This document shows, one piece after another, positions 17,986-23,942 of a stretch of 33,213 nucleotides of DNA. The stretch lies in the IMG/VR virus record IMGVR_UViG_3300006027_000025, positions 1 through 33,213 of that record, one strand, 5' to 3'. The notes beneath the pieces are model-generated. The model was not told where the DNA came from. It worked only from the letters and a program-made list of their open reading frames with translations, and searched no databases. Numbering within the stretch: position 1 is the stretch's first letter; each line of letters starts with the position of its first letter. The stretch comes from a virus. The translations under genes were made by a program, and so were the position numbers.

Positions 17986-18312
17986 TCATTTCCTATTTGA
18001 CCAAGCTTGAGCGCCAAAAAACGCTGCAAGTATGCCTGCAACGGATACAAAATATACTGCTGCCATATCACCCAAGATGGTTGCTGCTTGATTCATCCCA
18101 AAGAACTCACTGATAACCACCAGTGACGGATATAACAGCATACCCCAGAGCGCGAACCACGACATAGCTCGTTGAGCATCTGCCCGTTCATGCTGTAGCC
18201 GCAGTTCCTGCAACTCCTTGCTCGTTTGTAGCTCTTCATCAGAGACGATGCCGTCACCATCCGTATCGAAGCTAGCATATTCAGAGCCTTCCTCTAATCG
18301 CTTTGCTGCCAT
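17986..18312 (-). CDS. EF-hand, two-TM holin-like membrane protein (108 aa)
   Basis: Residues 16-27 form a canonical calcium-binding EF-hand loop (D16, D18, D20, G21, I22, E27 in DTDGDGIVSDEE). Residues about 30-48 are a charged helix, followed by two hydrophobic segments at about 49-67 and 83-103. Such EF-hand plus TM proteins recur in marine phage lysis regions, and position just before the spanins supports a holin or holin regulator. If calcium binds, sea-water-level calcium could affect membrane insertion or trigger time; this is inference. Single EF loops usually pair, so dimerisation is possible. Confidence 0.75.
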   Translation of the reverse strand: MAAKRLEEGSEYASFDTDGDGIVSDEELQTSKELQELRLQHERADAQRAMSWFALWGMLLYPSLVVISEFFGMNQAATILGDMAAVYFVSVAGILAAFFGAQAWSNRK

Positions 18313-18313
18313 A

Positions 18314-18520
18314 TCAGTCCCAAGTCTTTGTGTTCTCTGGAACCCGCTTCGGGATGCAATATGCTGTCACGTTTTCTTGCCTCTGATAGCGGTTGTTTAT
18401 CTTTGTTTTGCCTGTGCTGACGTAGTAAGCAAAAGCGTTGCATCGTGTAATGTCGCGGAAGTAAAACTGATCTGCTATTGGCTCACCGTTTATCACCACA
18501 ACCAATAAGAACGCCATCAT
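18314..18520 (-). CDS. Small secreted or membrane-anchored protein (68 aa)
   Basis: I choose the ATG at 18520, in an ATGA overlap with the upstream gene; a TTG four codons earlier would also be in frame. Residues 1-12 (MMAFLLVVVING) are hydrophobic and could be a signal or anchor. The rest is polar with two Cys (about residues 27 and 55), which could form a disulfide if exported. Its function is unknown. Its place among holin-like and spanin genes suggests a lysis or membrane role. Confidence 0.6.
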   Translation of the reverse strand: MMAFLLVVVINGEPIADQFYFRDITRCNAFAYYVSTGKTKINNRYQRQENVTAYCIPKRVPENTKTWD

Positions 18521-18966
18521 CGTGTCAACCAACCAAGTAGTAGCGCCAGCGTCATGGGTAGCAGAAATAGTAGTACGGTACCAATAACGGCGTATTCTTT
18601 AACTTCTTTCCAAAACTTCTTTTTAGCTGCCGCCTTCCTAGCCAACTCAAGCTGCTTTTGCTTACGAGCGTCTGCCATCGCCTGCATAGCTTCTTGGTAC
18701 AACTGTCCGTTACCACTAACGGTAAACAAATCCTTGATCTCACGCATGGTTTCTTGGATCTGCTTCTTTGCCAACGCCGCTTTCACAGCATCGGCCTCTG
18801 ACAGCTTGCCATCGTTTTGAGCGCGCTGTAGCTCTACCTCGGCACCACCTAACGCAGACAAAAACCCAGAGATAGACTGAATGTCATTAGTCGTTTCAGC
18901 GACCTGCTTGATCGCACTGGTAGCCGCATTTACGCCAGCTACAATTGCAGCGATCTCGCCAATCAC
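18517..18966 (-). CDS. Membrane-anchored helical protein of the lysis block (149 aa)
   Basis: It starts at GTG 18966, three bases below the stop of the 62-aa gene. The body is Ala/Glu/Lys/Gln-rich helix, including an EAMQAMADARKQKQLEL stretch, and residues about 125-146 (VIGTVLLFLLPMTLALLLGW) are one C-terminal transmembrane segment after a Lys-rich patch. A positively charged cytoplasmic helix with a tail anchor is plausible. No family recognised; similar proteins appear next to holins and spanins in marine phages as far as I recall. It ends in an ATGA overlap with the next gene. Confidence 0.65.
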   Translation of the reverse strand: MIGEIAAIVAGVNAATSAIKQVAETTNDIQSISGFLSALGGAEVELQRAQNDGKLSEADAVKAALAKKQIQETMREIKDLFTVSGNGQLYQEAMQAMADARKQKQLELARKAAAKKKFWKEVKEYAVIGTVLLFLLPMTLALLLGWLTR

Positions 18967-18968
18967 AA

Positions 18969-19157
18969 TCAGCCACCCATAAACTGTGGCAGAGCCACCG
19001 CAACAATCACCGTCACATAAACGCCCCAGATCATCATTTCAAGACGATCAAATCGCTTGCTGCCATCTTGAAGACGCTTTTCGATACCCTCGTACCTAAC
19101 CGCGCATTCACGCTCGTGGGCTTCAATTTGCGCTATGGCCTTCTCTGTAGGGGTCAT
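18969..19157 (-). CDS. XhlA-like small tail-anchored protein, putative holin accessory (62 aa)
   Basis: I use the ATG at 19157, which overlaps the upstream stop as ATGA; an in-frame upstream start at 19223 would run through the neighbouring gene. Residues 1-40 form a charged helix (IEAHERECAVRYEGIEKRL) and residues about 42-60 one transmembrane segment (MIWGVYVTVIVAVALPQF). This coiled coil plus C-terminal TM plan resembles the XhlA/holin-accessory class. It is the first clear membrane protein of the lysis block. Confidence 0.7.
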   Translation of the reverse strand: MTPTEKAIAQIEAHERECAVRYEGIEKRLQDGSKRFDRLEMMIWGVYVTVIVAVALPQFMGG

Positions 19158-19342
19158 ATTTGTTTTGCCTTCATCATATCTTGTCTGTTTTCCTTCAGCA
19201 TAGCTGCAACAGCATGCCACCACATGGGGCTAACCTTGCCCGTTACAACAACCGCAACGAAACCTTGGCTTTTAGCTTCTTGAATAGCTTTTCTAACGGC
19301 CTGATCGATAGCGCCAAAATCATAATCAATACTATCTGACAT
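19154..19342 (-). CDS. Small unknown protein (62 aa) overlapping a TM ORF
   Basis: It reads MSDSIDYDFGAIDQAV at the N-terminus, then a helical part and a short hydrophobic strand (FVAVVVTGKV) before a WW pair near residues 41-42. No family recognised. It ends in an ATGA overlap with the next gene, which supports it as real. The only ribosome-binding candidate is GAGG about 13 bases upstream, which falls in the 3' arm of a hairpin. Its first 100 bases overlap another ORF in a different frame (19243-19413). Confidence 0.55.
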   Translation of the reverse strand: MSDSIDYDFGAIDQAVRKAIQEAKSQGFVAVVVTGKVSPMWWHAVAAMLKENRQDMMKAKQI

Positions 19343-19413
19343 AAGAATAACAGCACCTCTAATCTAGAATCAGAGGCTTCTTCTCGCCATAACTCCGACT
19401 CTTCTTTTGTCAT
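19243..19413 (-). CDS. Overlapping small single-TM protein (56 aa)
   Basis: A second frame opens with an ATG that overlaps the stop of the 68-aa gene as ATGA and runs 56 residues to TAA. The N-terminus is acidic (MTKEESELWREEASDSR), residues about 18-36 are a strong hydrophobic segment (LEVLLFLCQIVLIMILAL), and the tail is basic (EKLFKKLKAKVSLRL), fitting an inside-positive membrane protein. It overlaps the 62-aa gene by 100 bases in another frame. The perfect ATGA coupling and TM logic favour a real gene, perhaps holin-like, but its short length leaves doubt. Confidence 0.5.
   Translation of the reverse strand: MTKEESELWREEASDSRLEVLLFLCQIVLIMILALSIRPLEKLFKKLKAKVSLRLL
19356..19376 (-). promoter_or_regulatory. 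RNA hairpin possibly masking a ribosome-binding site
   Basis: On the minus strand an 8-bp stem (CCTCTGAT paired with ATTAGAGG, with one G-U wobble) closes a five-base loop TCTAG. The 3' arm contains AGAGG, the only Shine-Dalgarno candidate for the 62-aa gene starting at 19342. It also lies in the coding part of the 56-aa ORF. Translation through this ORF would open the hairpin. No U-run follows, so it is not a good terminator. Confidence 0.4.
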
Positions 19414-19616
19414 GCCAGCAGGTCTAGTGATTTTGAAGAAGCCAACTGCTCTACAGTAATCCTGCCATCCTGCATGGTATACACGGTAGGCATAACAGTC
19501 TCTATTGCCTCTCGAACCAACTCCCCTTCACCGCCGGTTTTCAAGACCTCCTGCTTCTGGATAGCGACCTGCTTCCAGCTAACCTGAGGCGCTCCTCCAA
19601 CAGAACCAATGTCCAT
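19410..19616 (-). CDS. Small unknown protein (68 aa)
   Basis: The protein begins MDIGSVGGAPQVSWKQVAI and has a short acidic, helical middle (GELVREAIETVMP) and an amphipathic end (ITVEQLASSKSLDLL). No motif, TM or signal is seen. It starts one base after the stop of the 74-aa gene and ends with an ATGA overlap with the 56-aa TM ORF. The tight packing suggests a functional partner of those genes, but no role can be named. Confidence 0.55.
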   Translation of the reverse strand: MDIGSVGGAPQVSWKQVAIQKQEVLKTGGEGELVREAIETVMPTVYTMQDGRITVEQLASSKSLDLLA

Positions 19617-19841
19617 CTATTTAACAGGGCGTAGGTCAGGGATGCTTTCAGTGTTCATCGAACTCCAGTCCTGCACTCCATGAGCTATCTCGTCAGCAAG
19701 GGTATTGCATAACCGTTCATACGCCTTTTGTTGAAGGGAGGCATTACAGTGCTCTACCAGCAGGTTCTGCAATTCTTGTGGCAGATCTGCAACCTTGTAC
19801 TCAGTACCATCCACGTCAATCGTCTCAGGTATATACATCAT
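19617..19841 (-). CDS. Small acidic protein with DUF6447-like N-terminus (74 aa)
   Basis: The N-terminal IDVDGTEYKVADLPQELQN pattern (strand with DG-x-x-Y-x-V-x-D-L, then helix) is like small phage proteins of the DUF6447 type, usually found near tail fibre genes; this is resemblance only. Two adjacent ATGs exist (19841 and 19838); AAGGAG lies 3 and 6 bases before them, so the second may be used. The role may be a fibre-assembly helper, by analogy with neighbours, but that is inference. Confidence 0.55.
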   Translation of the reverse strand: MMYIPETIDVDGTEYKVADLPQELQNLLVEHCNASLQQKAYERLCNTLADEIAHGVQDWSSMNTESIPDLRPVK

Positions 19842-19847
19842 GTCTCC

Positions 19848-20426
19848 TTAATCATCATCAACAACAATGTTTGCGTTGCTGTTCATCGTGAGTGTTCTTG
19901 CATTACGACTAGAGTAGGCCGTGCCCGATAGATCTTCTAGCGTTTCTGATATTCCCCAGTCACCGCTTACATCTCTGATGCGCGTGTTACCGTCCTCGGT
20001 GAAGTCTTTGAGGCGACTACCTTTTTCAGAAACATGACTCTGGATGCTGGTGACCCCTTGTTCCTTTAGCCATGTGTGAAAGCTGACAACGTTGGCCTTA
20101 TCGTATACATAACTTCTGCTGCCATTAGCGTCAGCCGCACCAAGCCAAATCCACATATCTAACTGGCTATTAGCCACTGTTCCAAAAACCAAAGTTAGAA
20201 TCAGCCCGTCATCTTCCGTCTTGAAACAGAAAGCGTTATCTCTTGAAATGTATTGTTCAGCAATGGCGCGAAGGTGCGCTTTTTGATCATCGTATGTCGT
20301 AAGTCCTCTCTCAGCGAAAGGGAATGTACCTGTTGCTGCGTCTGTCATAATGGCTAACGAACCATCAAACACACGATCAAACTCAGCATCTACGATGGAG
20401 AATATGCGTGTACGAACCAAGGCCAT
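19848..20426 (-). CDS. Unknown protein, possibly acetyltransferase-like (192 aa)
   Basis: The alternating pattern of strands and helices (LILTLVFG, LDMWIWLGAAD, then VSFHTWLKEQGVTSIQSHV) is loosely like a GNAT-fold protein, but no acetyl-CoA loop is clear. The C-terminal 40 residues are polar and rich in Ser, Asn and Asp. It overlaps the preceding gene by one base (TAATG). No family recognised with confidence. It sits in the fibre-to-lysis accessory block together with a glycosyltransferase-like gene. Confidence 0.5.
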   Translation of the reverse strand: MALVRTRIFSIVDAEFDRVFDGSLAIMTDAATGTFPFAERGLTTYDDQKAHLRAIAEQYISRDNAFCFKTEDDGLILTLVFGTVANSQLDMWIWLGAADANGSRSYVYDKANVVSFHTWLKEQGVTSIQSHVSEKGSRLKDFTEDGNTRIRDVSGDWGISETLEDLSGTAYSSRNARTLTMNSNANIVVDDD

Positions 20427-21124
20427 TAGTTACTCTCCGCTAAAGCTTTGATGAATCTTGACTGCGACTCGCATCGACCTATGTATGCTTCAGCTTGAGT
20501 CTTCTTTTCCTCGCTAAGGTTCCCTACGAATGGCGTAACACGATCAAGGGCATAAGCATACCTAGCTGCTCCATAGAGACCGTGAGTCAACACACCAACA
20601 TAATTCAAGACACTAGCTTGATGACCAAGAACGCCGTACCTAGCTAGCTCTGCGGCAGGTAAGACCCTTTCTGCAACACGATCCACCCTATGATTCATGT
20701 AACGAGGCATCTTTAATATCTTCTTGTCACGCAACGCGCCTGCATCTTGCTCTGGAGTAACATCCCACAGGTCGGGATTGACTATGATGACATCTAAGTC
20801 CCATGTCCCGTGAGTGATGTTCGCACCGGCTAAGTTGTATATCTGATCGTGCTTTTCGCTGTCCACATAGACACCGCGCTTCGCTAAGGATATATGGAAC
20901 GTGGAGAGTTTTTCGTCAGGGGGCAAGTCTTCTGATTTTATATCAAGAACAATACCGCCTCGAACGCACATCGTGATGCCGTCTGCATTGTCAAGTGCAG
21001 TAGCAATGACACCAGAAGCCCCCTTCTTGATCAAGACAGGCTCCCAATCAGGCATGTTCGCCTTGATAGAGTCTACTGTGATCGCGCTCCAAGCGTTCTC
21101 ACGGACTAGTATTTTTGGGTTCAA
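20426..21124 (-). CDS. Unknown soluble protein of the fibre accessory block (232 aa)
   Basis: I choose the TTG at 21124, reading MNPKILVRENAWSAI, because GGAGG lies 9 bases upstream and gives a sensible start; an in-frame TTG at 21163 adds 13 residues with no ribosome-binding site. The N-terminal half has alternating strands (IVLDIK, DLDVIIVNPD) and the C-terminal half is helical (ELARYGVLGHQASVLNYVGVL). No catalytic motif is recognised. It overlaps the glycosyltransferase-like gene by 26 bases, so the two are co-translated and may cooperate. Confidence 0.55.
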   Translation of the reverse strand: MNPKILVRENAWSAITVDSIKANMPDWEPVLIKKGASGVIATALDNADGITMCVRGGIVLDIKSEDLPPDEKLSTFHISLAKRGVYVDSEKHDQIYNLAGANITHGTWDLDVIIVNPDLWDVTPEQDAGALRDKKILKMPRYMNHRVDRVAERVLPAAELARYGVLGHQASVLNYVGVLTHGLYGAARYAYALDRVTPFVGNLSEEKKTQAEAYIGRCESQSRFIKALAESN

Positions 21125-21974
21125 TGTGAGGAACCTCCGAAAACTGATTGAAAAATGAGGCAATACGATCTATCGCGTCATCGCTTTTGCCATTGATTAT
21201 ACCGCTAAACGGACTGTCAAATACTCTAATCAGATTATCCCGGTAATTACCACCGCTTAGTATGGCTTTGTATATAGAGGCGTATGTGTGATGGTTTTTG
21301 GATTTCAGATCTGTAAACAGATGAAACCCTTTACCTGCCGCTATTGCGGCTATTCCCATTTCGCTATTCCAACAACATCCCACGATATCTGCCGCATGCA
21401 TAAGCTCATGCCCTGACTCCTTCTTGTTCAGGACATTATCTTCGCCATACAAGTTTTTAAGATGAACCACCAGCGACACGCTAGAGATTGGATGAGGCTT
21501 AATTACAGCGCCCTGATCGACCGCAGCTTTCACCAACGCCCAATCCAATACCTGTTTTATGCAGTTGGTTCCGGGCAGGAATATCACAAACTTGTGCTTG
21601 GACTTAGCACTTCTTAGCCTGTATTTGTCCTCAATACCCTGACCCATCTGATCGACTAGCTTTTCGCCATAGCCGGTTGGGTCAAGCTTTACACTTGCGT
21701 ACATAGCCATTTCAGCAAAATGTACATTGGCGGGTTTTATGTACAGGTAGTCTTCAAGAGCGTCCGTATAAACGTAGCCGTGGATCTCTTTGTCACCGCC
21801 CATGTCATACCAAAGGTCGTACTCAAGATTAGTGTTATAAAGTCCGCGCTCAGGAAGCAAGCTGGCTAGATTTAGCGAGTTACATTTAGGGTTCCTAAGA
21901 ATGTTCCCGCTTTTGAAGAAATGCGATCCTGTTTTCCCAAGACGATCATCGAGGGCTAACTGCTCAATCGCCAC
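21099..21974 (-). CDS. GT-B-fold glycosyltransferase-like protein (291 aa)
   Basis: The C-terminal half matches the pattern of GT-B enzymes such as capsule-polysaccharide transferases: a strand and KPHP motif (residues 159-162), a stretch GHELMHAADIVGCC at about 188-201, then NSEMGIAAIAAGKGFHLF ending near 220. I choose the GTG at 21974 because GGAGAG is five bases upstream; a GTG at 21995 adds seven residues. A likely activity is transfer of a sugar or phosphosugar to an acceptor. The neighbouring Thr/Ser-rich fibre is a candidate acceptor, but this is inference. The N-terminal half has no recognised motif and may be degenerate. Confidence 0.6.
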   Translation of the reverse strand: MAIEQLALDDRLGKTGSHFFKSGNILRNPKCNSLNLASLLPERGLYNTNLEYDLWYDMGGDKEIHGYVYTDALEDYLYIKPANVHFAEMAMYASVKLDPTGYGEKLVDQMGQGIEDKYRLRSAKSKHKFVIFLPGTNCIKQVLDWALVKAAVDQGAVIKPHPISSVSLVVHLKNLYGEDNVLNKKESGHELMHAADIVGCCWNSEMGIAAIAAGKGFHLFTDLKSKNHHTYASIYKAILSGGNYRDNLIRVFDSPFSGIINGKSDDAIDRIASFFNQFSEVPHIEPKNTSP

Positions 21975-22131
21975 CTTTGCTCTCCGCACCAACACTGCGA
22001 ATATCAGAGATCATCTTCTCTAACTCATCAAAGCGATCTTCTGCATCGCCAAAATGTTCAAGCACTATGTCGAGCATAGTCTCTATGCGCTTGTTAATAG
22101 CCTTTAGCTCTCGCTCTACGCTTCCGTCCAT
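21964..22131 (-). CDS. Tiny acidic coiled-coil protein (55 aa)
   Basis: This frame is short but well supported: ATG at 22131, TGA at 21966-21964. It reads MDGSVERELKAINKRIETML, then ILD-type heptads (IVLEHFGDAEDRFDELEKMI) and a Gly/Ser tail. Leu/Ile/Met recur at heptad-like positions 9, 12, 16, 19, 23, giving a likely short coiled coil. It overlaps the repeat-fibre gene by 16 bases and the glycosyltransferase-like gene by 11. It may be a fibre-assembly or trimerisation helper; this is inference. Confidence 0.65.
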   Translation of the reverse strand: MDGSVERELKAINKRIETMLDIVLEHFGDAEDRFDELEKMISDIRSVGAESKGGD

Positions 22132-23294
22132 TGTGACCCATCGTGATATCTAGCGTTGTGTGCGCTACCAGACGTAACCTCAGTCTGGTTGCCGGTAGCG
22201 GTTAGGCGCTCAAATATAACAGTGTTTGTGTTGAAAGTCGTCGTTGTATTGAACGTCGTTGTAGTATTAAACGCTGTGTTGAATGTCGTTGTAGTTGACT
22301 TGCTTGTAGCCGTAGCAAATCCAGTCAATGTGTTAAACGTTGTTGTAGTTGATTTCGATGTTCCTCGGCTAGTTGCAAACGTTGTAGTCGTACTCCTGCT
22401 CGTTCCTGTCGCCCGTGAGGTATTGAAAGAAGTCAGGGTCGTTTTGGATGTTCCCCTGCTGGTAGCGGTTGCGAAAGCCGTATTATAGCTCGTCGTGGTA
22501 TTCTTGCTGGTACCGAATGTCGTATTAAACGCAGTGTTAAACGACGTTAATGTCGCCTTACTCGTTCCCCGACTTGTAGCAAATGTCGTATTAAACGCAG
22601 TGTTAAACGACGTTGACGTGCTTTTGCTCGTGTTGAACGATGTATTATAGCTCGTGGTGGTTGCTGCCGGTTTTCCGCCCACAACAGTAAATGTTTGTTT
22701 GGAGGTACCCCTACTTGTAGCAAATGTTGTTGTAGTATTTTTACTCGTAGCCCTACTTGTACCGCGAGACGTATTGAACGACGTGTTAAAGCTAGTGGTC
22801 GTATTCTTGCTAGTGCCCCTAGACGTACCCCTCGACGTGTTAAACGACGTAACCGTAGACTTGCTAGTGCCCCTCGAAGTCGTGGTATTAAACGAGGTGT
22901 TGTAGCTAGTAGTCGTGTTCTTGCTAGTGCCAAACGTGGTTGTCGTGTTAAAGCTAGTGGTCGTAGCCCTAGTAGTATTGAACGCCGTGTTGAACGATGT
23001 AGTCGTGGCCCTAGACGTAGCCGTGGCAGATGTAGTCGTAGTATTAAAGGTGGTTGTCGTTGCCCTGCTGGTAGACTGGCTCGTCTGGGTTGCACGAGAC
23101 GTAGCTGTGGCGCGTGTTGTCGCGGTAGCTCTGGTCGTGTTGTATATAGCGTTCCAGACTGTCGCCAACGTACCGCCGTTATTAACGACGATGAAGTTCA
23201 CCTGATGAAGCGTATTGGCTGTAGCACGGACAGCAATCTGCGAGTCGGTGTCTAGTTCCTTCAGCGTACCATTGTCGTTAATAAATATAGCCAC
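22116..23294 (-). CDS. Thr/Ser-rich tetrapeptide-repeat fibre-like protein (392 aa)
   Basis: It starts with GTG after AGGA. Residues 1-50 form an ordinary small domain (MAIFINDNGTLKELD), and residues about 362-392 a short C-terminal cap ending HDGSQWTEA. Between them, residues 52-357 are almost only T, S, N, F, R, K, G and A arranged in tetrads such as TSFN, TSRG and TSKN with occasional TT, VT or LT insertions. By eye I see no Asp or Glu in this part, while Arg and Lys are frequent, so it is strongly basic. One break (FTVVGGKPAATT, near 201-213) interrupts it. Position after other fibre genes suggests a tail fibre or appendage; neighbour genes include a glycosyltransferase-like protein. Confidence 0.7.
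   Translation of the reverse strand: MAIFINDNGTLKELDTDSQIAVRATANTLHQVNFIVVNNGGTLATVWNAIYNTTRATATTRATATSRATQTSQSTSRATTTTFNTTTTSATATSRATTTSFNTAFNTTRATTTSFNTTTTFGTSKNTTTSYNTSFNTTTSRGTSKSTVTSFNTSRGTSRGTSKNTTTSFNTSFNTSRGTSRATSKNTTTTFATSRGTSKQTFTVVGGKPAATTTSYNTSFNTSKSTSTSFNTAFNTTFATSRGTSKATLTSFNTAFNTTFGTSKNTTTSYNTAFATATSRGTSKTTLTSFNTSRATGTSRSTTTTFATSRGTSKSTTTTFNTLTGFATATSKSTTTTFNTAFNTTTTFNTTTTFNTNTVIFERLTATGNQTEVTSGSAHNARYHDGSQWTEA
22224..23141 (-). repeat. Tetrapeptide repeat tract of the Thr-rich fibre-like protein
   Basis: About 75 tetrads of the form T-[STA]-[FRKY]-[NGAS] fill residues 52-357. Aromatic tetrads (TSFN, TAFN, TSYN) and basic tetrads (TSRG, TSRA, TSKN) alternate in short blocks, with two-residue insertions after the TSK tetrads. 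The DNA is also repetitive, which produces long spurious open frames on both strands here. Confidence 0.8.
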
Positions 23295-23303
23295 TATTTG
23301 TTC

Positions 23304-23942
23304 CTAGCTAATAACGTAGAACACATGCCCGTCTGGGAACCCAGAGGCAGATGTCGGATTCGAGCTAACAATCGACTGTGTTCCTACCGTTTTGCCGTTA
23401 GAAACTATGTCAGTAAACGTGCCAGCAGCGGCTGTATTTGCGCCGATTGTCGTGCCGTCAATTGATCCGCCGTTTATATCTGCTGTCGCAATGGTTGCGC
23501 TAGCTACATCAGCAAGCTCTAAGTCTATGAGTGCATCTGTGACCGCCGCGCCACTGCCAGCACCATCTAGGAAGACAACCTTAACGTTACCATTACCAAT
23601 CGTTACAGTAGCGCCAGATCCTTGCTTAATAATTATGTTTTGCGACCCACTTGTTGCATTCTCAATGATATGAACGCGGGTCATTGTATTCGGCCCAATC
23701 GTGATAGTGCAGGCTGAATCTAAGGTGCCTGTGTACTTAATGTACATTGCACGAGCGGGATCGGTTGAGCCATCAGCTACCGTAGACGCGTGCGTATTTG
23801 CATTGGTTGTGATCGCCTCAGTGCCATAGCCTAAAGCCTCACCTATAAGCTCAAGGTTGGTATTTGTACTGGTGCCCCATGTTCCGCTTTCATCGCCATT
23901 AGCGATTTCCTTTAATCGAAGGTCATTAACGTAAGTCGCCAT
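23304..23942 (-). CDS. Tail fibre-like protein with beta-helix repeats (212 aa)
   Basis: The N-terminus MATYVNDLRLKEIANGDESG followed by TWG and LELIGEALGYGTEAI is a block I associate with phage fibre proteins. Residues about 75-140 have short strands with Gly/Asn turns (TITIGPN, NIIIKQGSGATVTIGN), and a repeated ADINGGSIDGTTIG-like segment near 153-166 resembles fibre shaft repeats. It ends PDGHVFYVIS. It starts one base beyond the stop of the TGV-repeat protein with AGAGG upstream. A receptor-contacting or attachment role is inferred. Confidence 0.7.
   Translation of the reverse strand: MATYVNDLRLKEIANGDESGTWGTSTNTNLELIGEALGYGTEAITTNANTHASTVADGSTDPARAMYIKYTGTLDSACTITIGPNTMTRVHIIENATSGSQNIIIKQGSGATVTIGNGNVKVVFLDGAGSGAAVTDALIDLELADVASATIATADINGGSIDGTTIGANTAAAGTFTDIVSNGKTVGTQSIVSSNPTSASGFPDGHVFYVIS

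Noticed and set aside
22156-23255. Long plus-strand and second minus-frame open frames across the Thr-rich repeat
   Set aside because: They are produced by the repetitive codons of the real gene, are low complexity and have no start signals or coupling.
22116-23294. Repeat tract considered as a CRISPR array or DNA repeat element
   Set aside because: There are no unique spacers; the repetition is in the protein and codons vary.
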